A DNA stretch of 64,000 nucleotides, taken from Nymphaea colorata. Taxonomy: Eukaryota > Streptophyta > Magnoliopsida > Nymphaeales > Nymphaeaceae. The stretch is from the NCBI RefSeq assembly GCF_008831285.2, contig NC_045144.1, forward strand, positions 20,785,716 through 20,849,715, given 5' to 3'. The notes below the pieces were generated by a model. The model saw nothing but the letters and a program-made list of their open reading frames with translations. It was not told where the DNA came from and searched no databases. Within the stretch, counting starts at the first letter, position 1. Each line of letters starts with the position of its first letter. The translations under genes and the position numbers were made by a program. Positions 61,131 to 64,000 of this stretch are shown in pieces.

Positions 61131-61350
61131 TGAGAGGTGGTAGCGTATTAGACAGCAACGTAGTTTAGCTTTTTTATGAATTCAGGTTCGAGTTTTAGAG
61201 TGGTCACTATCACGTCGTAGTGCGTTTTATTTCTAGCACGTAAAAGGACCTAAAACATTCTCCATAAAAACCTAAAGAACGGGGCATAGAAAGACTAGTG
61301 ACCTCTTTTAAGAGCGGTGAAATGAATCATTCACTCTTTAAAAAAAAAAA
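61131..61350 (+). mobile_element. tRNA-derived SINE, second copy
   Basis: It starts GAGAGGTGGTAGCGTATTAG, with a B box GGTTCGAGTTT at 61185-61195, and ends CACTCTTTAAAAAAAAAA. It aligns along its length with the SINE at 46.6 kb (TCACGTC...TAGTGCG, GCACGTAAAAGGACC, CCTCTTTTAAGAGCGGTG) but is more diverged. No clear target duplication remains. Confidence 0.75.
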
Positions 61351-62275
61351 TATCGCTAAAAACATATCAATGATAAGTAGTGCAACTGATTAGTTATAGC
61401 CACATATTTAGTTCCATAATTGAAGAATGCTATTTGAGATGATATTTGAACAATGTGGGACTTGAAATTAATCATACCATTATAAGAACTAAGTGCTCTC
61501 TCTCTTTGTCTCTCTCTCTCTAAAATTCTCTATAATCTATCATCAAAGTGTCATTATGAAGAATCAATTCATTTGTAATAAAATAAAAATTAATGCGTCA
61601 ACTGTCACTTCCTCTTTAAAGAACCACTAATTTAAAAATATATATCTCTCAAGGCTTTATGACGTCAAAGGTGGAGGACCAACTCTACTTTTCTTTGCTT
61701 TTTAGTGAGTGTGGTGCCCACACGGTTCCTGAGGGTGAAGAATCTTTTCTTTTTTCTTATTTATAAAACAAAAAAAAAAGACGAAAGGGGGACAAAACAT
61801 TTAAAAATAGTAGGATTTCGTTGACTAAGCTTCCCCTCAACTGATATTTCATTTCACCTGATAATGTTCTGAAAATTCAATCCAATGCTTAATTTTCTGA
61901 AAAAGAGAAATTTTGTCTGGATACTTCATTTTATTATGCCAAGAAAATGGGTACCTTATTGGTATTTTTCCATCAACATATTAAACTGATGATTAACTTC
62001 CATCAAAACGGTGCCAAATTCAACATGCCAAAATTTTAAAGGGCAACTTGTGTGTTATTCCACAGTTAAAAGTGAAATACCCCAACAAATAACTTGCTCC
62101 ATAAACTCTCATGCTACAAACAATTCGGTCTCAAGATCAAATAATTCAATCTAAGTAGTCGCTGATAGTAGTTTCAGCAACAATGAAAGCTGCAAAAAAC
62201 ACAGCAGCGATACCACTGAAAAACACAGTTTCAATATTGCCCATATGTAATGCTTCGCGTAAAAGTTGAAGAGTT

Positions 62276-62475
62276 TAGGGGCAGAGCCAAGGAGGGCGCC
62301 TACATGTGCCCTGCCCCCATCTCAAAAAGGAAAAAATTTAAAATTTACATATAAAGTTTAGAAAATTCCATTTGTTCTATACAAAAATTTTGAAAAATGG
62401 TATTTCAACTCCAGTTAAAATTTAAAAACTTTAATTCAGCCTCCTTCGTGAAAAAATTTTAGTTTCGCTTTTAAA
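62276..62475. mobile_element. short TIR element (GGCGGAGCC-type family), copy 2
   Basis: It begins TAGGGGCAGAGCCAAGGAGG. Inside it shares TTAGAAAATTCCATTTGTTC and ACAAAAATTTTGAAAAATGG with the copy at 16.4 kb. The right end is decayed. Confidence 0.45.
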
Positions 62476-62861
62476 AGAATGAAGGAGGACACTAAGATGA
62501 AAGGGACTCGCTAATATTCCCAAGATGCCTCAGCACAAATTTGAACCCAAATTTCAATTTGAATTTGCATAGAGGTTCAAAGTAATGGTAAAGCTGATTC
62601 CAAGTTAAAGCCAGGTCGGCCACAGTTGAGAATAAACCAGCTGCCTTTTGAATTAGGAGCAAAATTAAGCCCTTAAATGAAGAACCTTCCTGTCAAATAC
62701 TGATCAAGGATAAGTACGAGACCACCATATGATGTGTTCAATTGTTTATAAGTAGAAACTTTAGTGGATCCGATGCACTTTACATTTAAGAAGGAAGAAT
62801 GACTAGCTTTTCCACCTTTTCCACCGTGTTATTAAAGGTAAAGGGGTGATTGGGCGCATGT

Positions 62862-63014
62862 GGGCGGAGCTAGAATTTTTTTTAAGAGCGGGTCGAGCCA
62901 AGAGAAGTGATGGGTCGAATCAAACTAAAAAAATTTGAATTTTTCAATATAAAAAAAAAATCCTGCACTCACCCCCGGGCCATGGCCCAGGCGAACCCCC
63001 CCCTCCCTCCGCCC
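62862..63014. mobile_element. short TIR element, GGGCGGAG ends
   Basis: The ends GGGCGGAG (62862-62869) and CTCCGCCC (63007-63014) are perfect inverted repeats around an AT-rich 137-bp centre. The element is non-coding and probably related to the GGCGGAGCC elements above. Confidence 0.45.
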
Positions 63015-63838
63015 CTGTCTTCATGTACCATTATTTCTTTGGTATAAGAGACTTTGTCCCTTGTGTAAAACCGTTGATTAATAATTATGTTCTTGGGGCT
63101 CATACTTGTTTCATCTTTTGTAAAAGTTTGACATTCACGAAACTCAGAACCATTGACTAACTTTGCCGCTTTCATCCTTTTCTATCTCCTTTAAACACTA
63201 AACCTACTTTTGGTATCTCAGTTGCAGAGATGCTGACTGCAGTGTGATTAGTGTAGGCTACTGTTCATGCCGGCCTTTGAAATCTTTTATGGTGACAAAT
63301 TAAACCCGGCCGTGTTTGATGTCCATACTAGACTTATGTCAGTGTCATGCGAGCACCTATTTCATTAATTCGGAGACTTATCGGTGCCCTTCGACTAAAA
63401 TTTTCTAGCTCTAGCAAGGGATGAGGAAATTTGATTAGACTATGGGCGGATAAAGGGTGGCGGAGCAACGTCTTATACTATCGAGGTCAGCACGCTATTT
63501 TTATATTTTTAAATATTTTTATACCTTTCTTTTTTGTCAATCTATAGCTAATTTAATTGTCAACCGACCGATTTGCTTTAAATTGGCTTGGACTCCTTTG
63601 CAATCCTACCTACCCATGGTTTGGTACTTTCAACGTTGATTTAATTTATTCTCACCCTTTCGCCTGTTTAAATGTATATATATATATATAACGGCCGATT
63701 ATCTTTACTGCCGGGTGGTTGTCTCTTTCTTTTTTTTTTATAAGTGTCATGTTTAATGCATGTTTTCCAACGGTTTTCAGTAATACTAAATTAGAAACCT
63801 TCCACTACAAAGGTAGGTAGATATTTTTCAATTCTCTC

Positions 63839-63870
<32 letters not shown>

Positions 63871-64000
63871 GATGTAGTTGGATAAGATGGATGGACAAGA
63901 ATAAAAGTTCACTGTTATAAAATAGTTGTAAAAATATTAGCAATGGTTTATAGTGTTTTTAGCAAAAGTTTATGGTATTTTTAACAACGGAGTTATAATT

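Larger units (their letters stand above)
59401..64000. other. AT-rich intergenic region with repeats
   Basis: No gene is supported. Around 60.04-60.18 kb there are about three diverged tandem copies of a unit containing AATTTCATCACCAAATTTG. A SINE and two short TIR elements are listed separately. The last kilobase holds only (TA)n runs and low-complexity DNA. Confidence 0.6.

Overview
The window is nuclear DNA from a flowering plant. It is AT-rich, full of (TA)n, (CT)n and (TTC)n microsatellites and small decayed transposons, and carries spliced genes of plant-specific families. I cannot name the species from the sequence. No bacterial, organellar, CRISPR or operon structure is seen.

Layout. 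1-7.5 kb: AT-rich intergenic DNA with MITE-like elements, ending in an hAT-like element rich in CTCGACTCG motifs. 7.5-13.0 kb (+): a six-exon DUF789 gene behind a long GC-rich leader, with a probable GC-AG intron. 13-19.5 kb: intergenic repeats and one unexplained coding-looking segment near 17.8 kb. 19.5-23.8 kb (-): a complete three-exon ERG28 gene (sterol C4-demethylation scaffold). 23.8-26.3 kb: tandem duplications and a 27-bp minisatellite. 26.4-29.6 kb (+): a five-exon plastid mTERF9 gene. 29.6-36.4 kb: repeats, including a large TIR-flanked element and a solo LTR with perfect target duplications. 36.4-37.8 kb (-): two small possible genes, one with a DUF761-like end. 37.8-44 kb (+): ten exons of a DUF707 gene that lacks its N-terminal exon, carries a one-base frameshift, and has one exon copied into a 99%-identical inverted repeat just upstream. 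44-49 kb: LINE remnants, a copper amine oxidase exon fossil, a SINE and a TIR element. 49.2-51.6 kb: a small two-helix membrane protein gene and its decayed inverted copy. 52.4-54.9 kb (+): a four-exon gene for a small, probably plastid, zinc-ribbon protein. 56.0-59.4 kb (-): an intron-free GRAS (PAT1-subfamily) reading frame with a long 5' leader. 59.4-64 kb: intergenic repeats, a second SINE copy and short TIR elements.

The genes are unrelated housekeeping or regulatory genes and do not form a pathway. The most notable structures are the two inverted gene duplications, at 38 kb and 50 kb. The one at 38 kb is very recent and could form a long exon-containing hairpin RNA.
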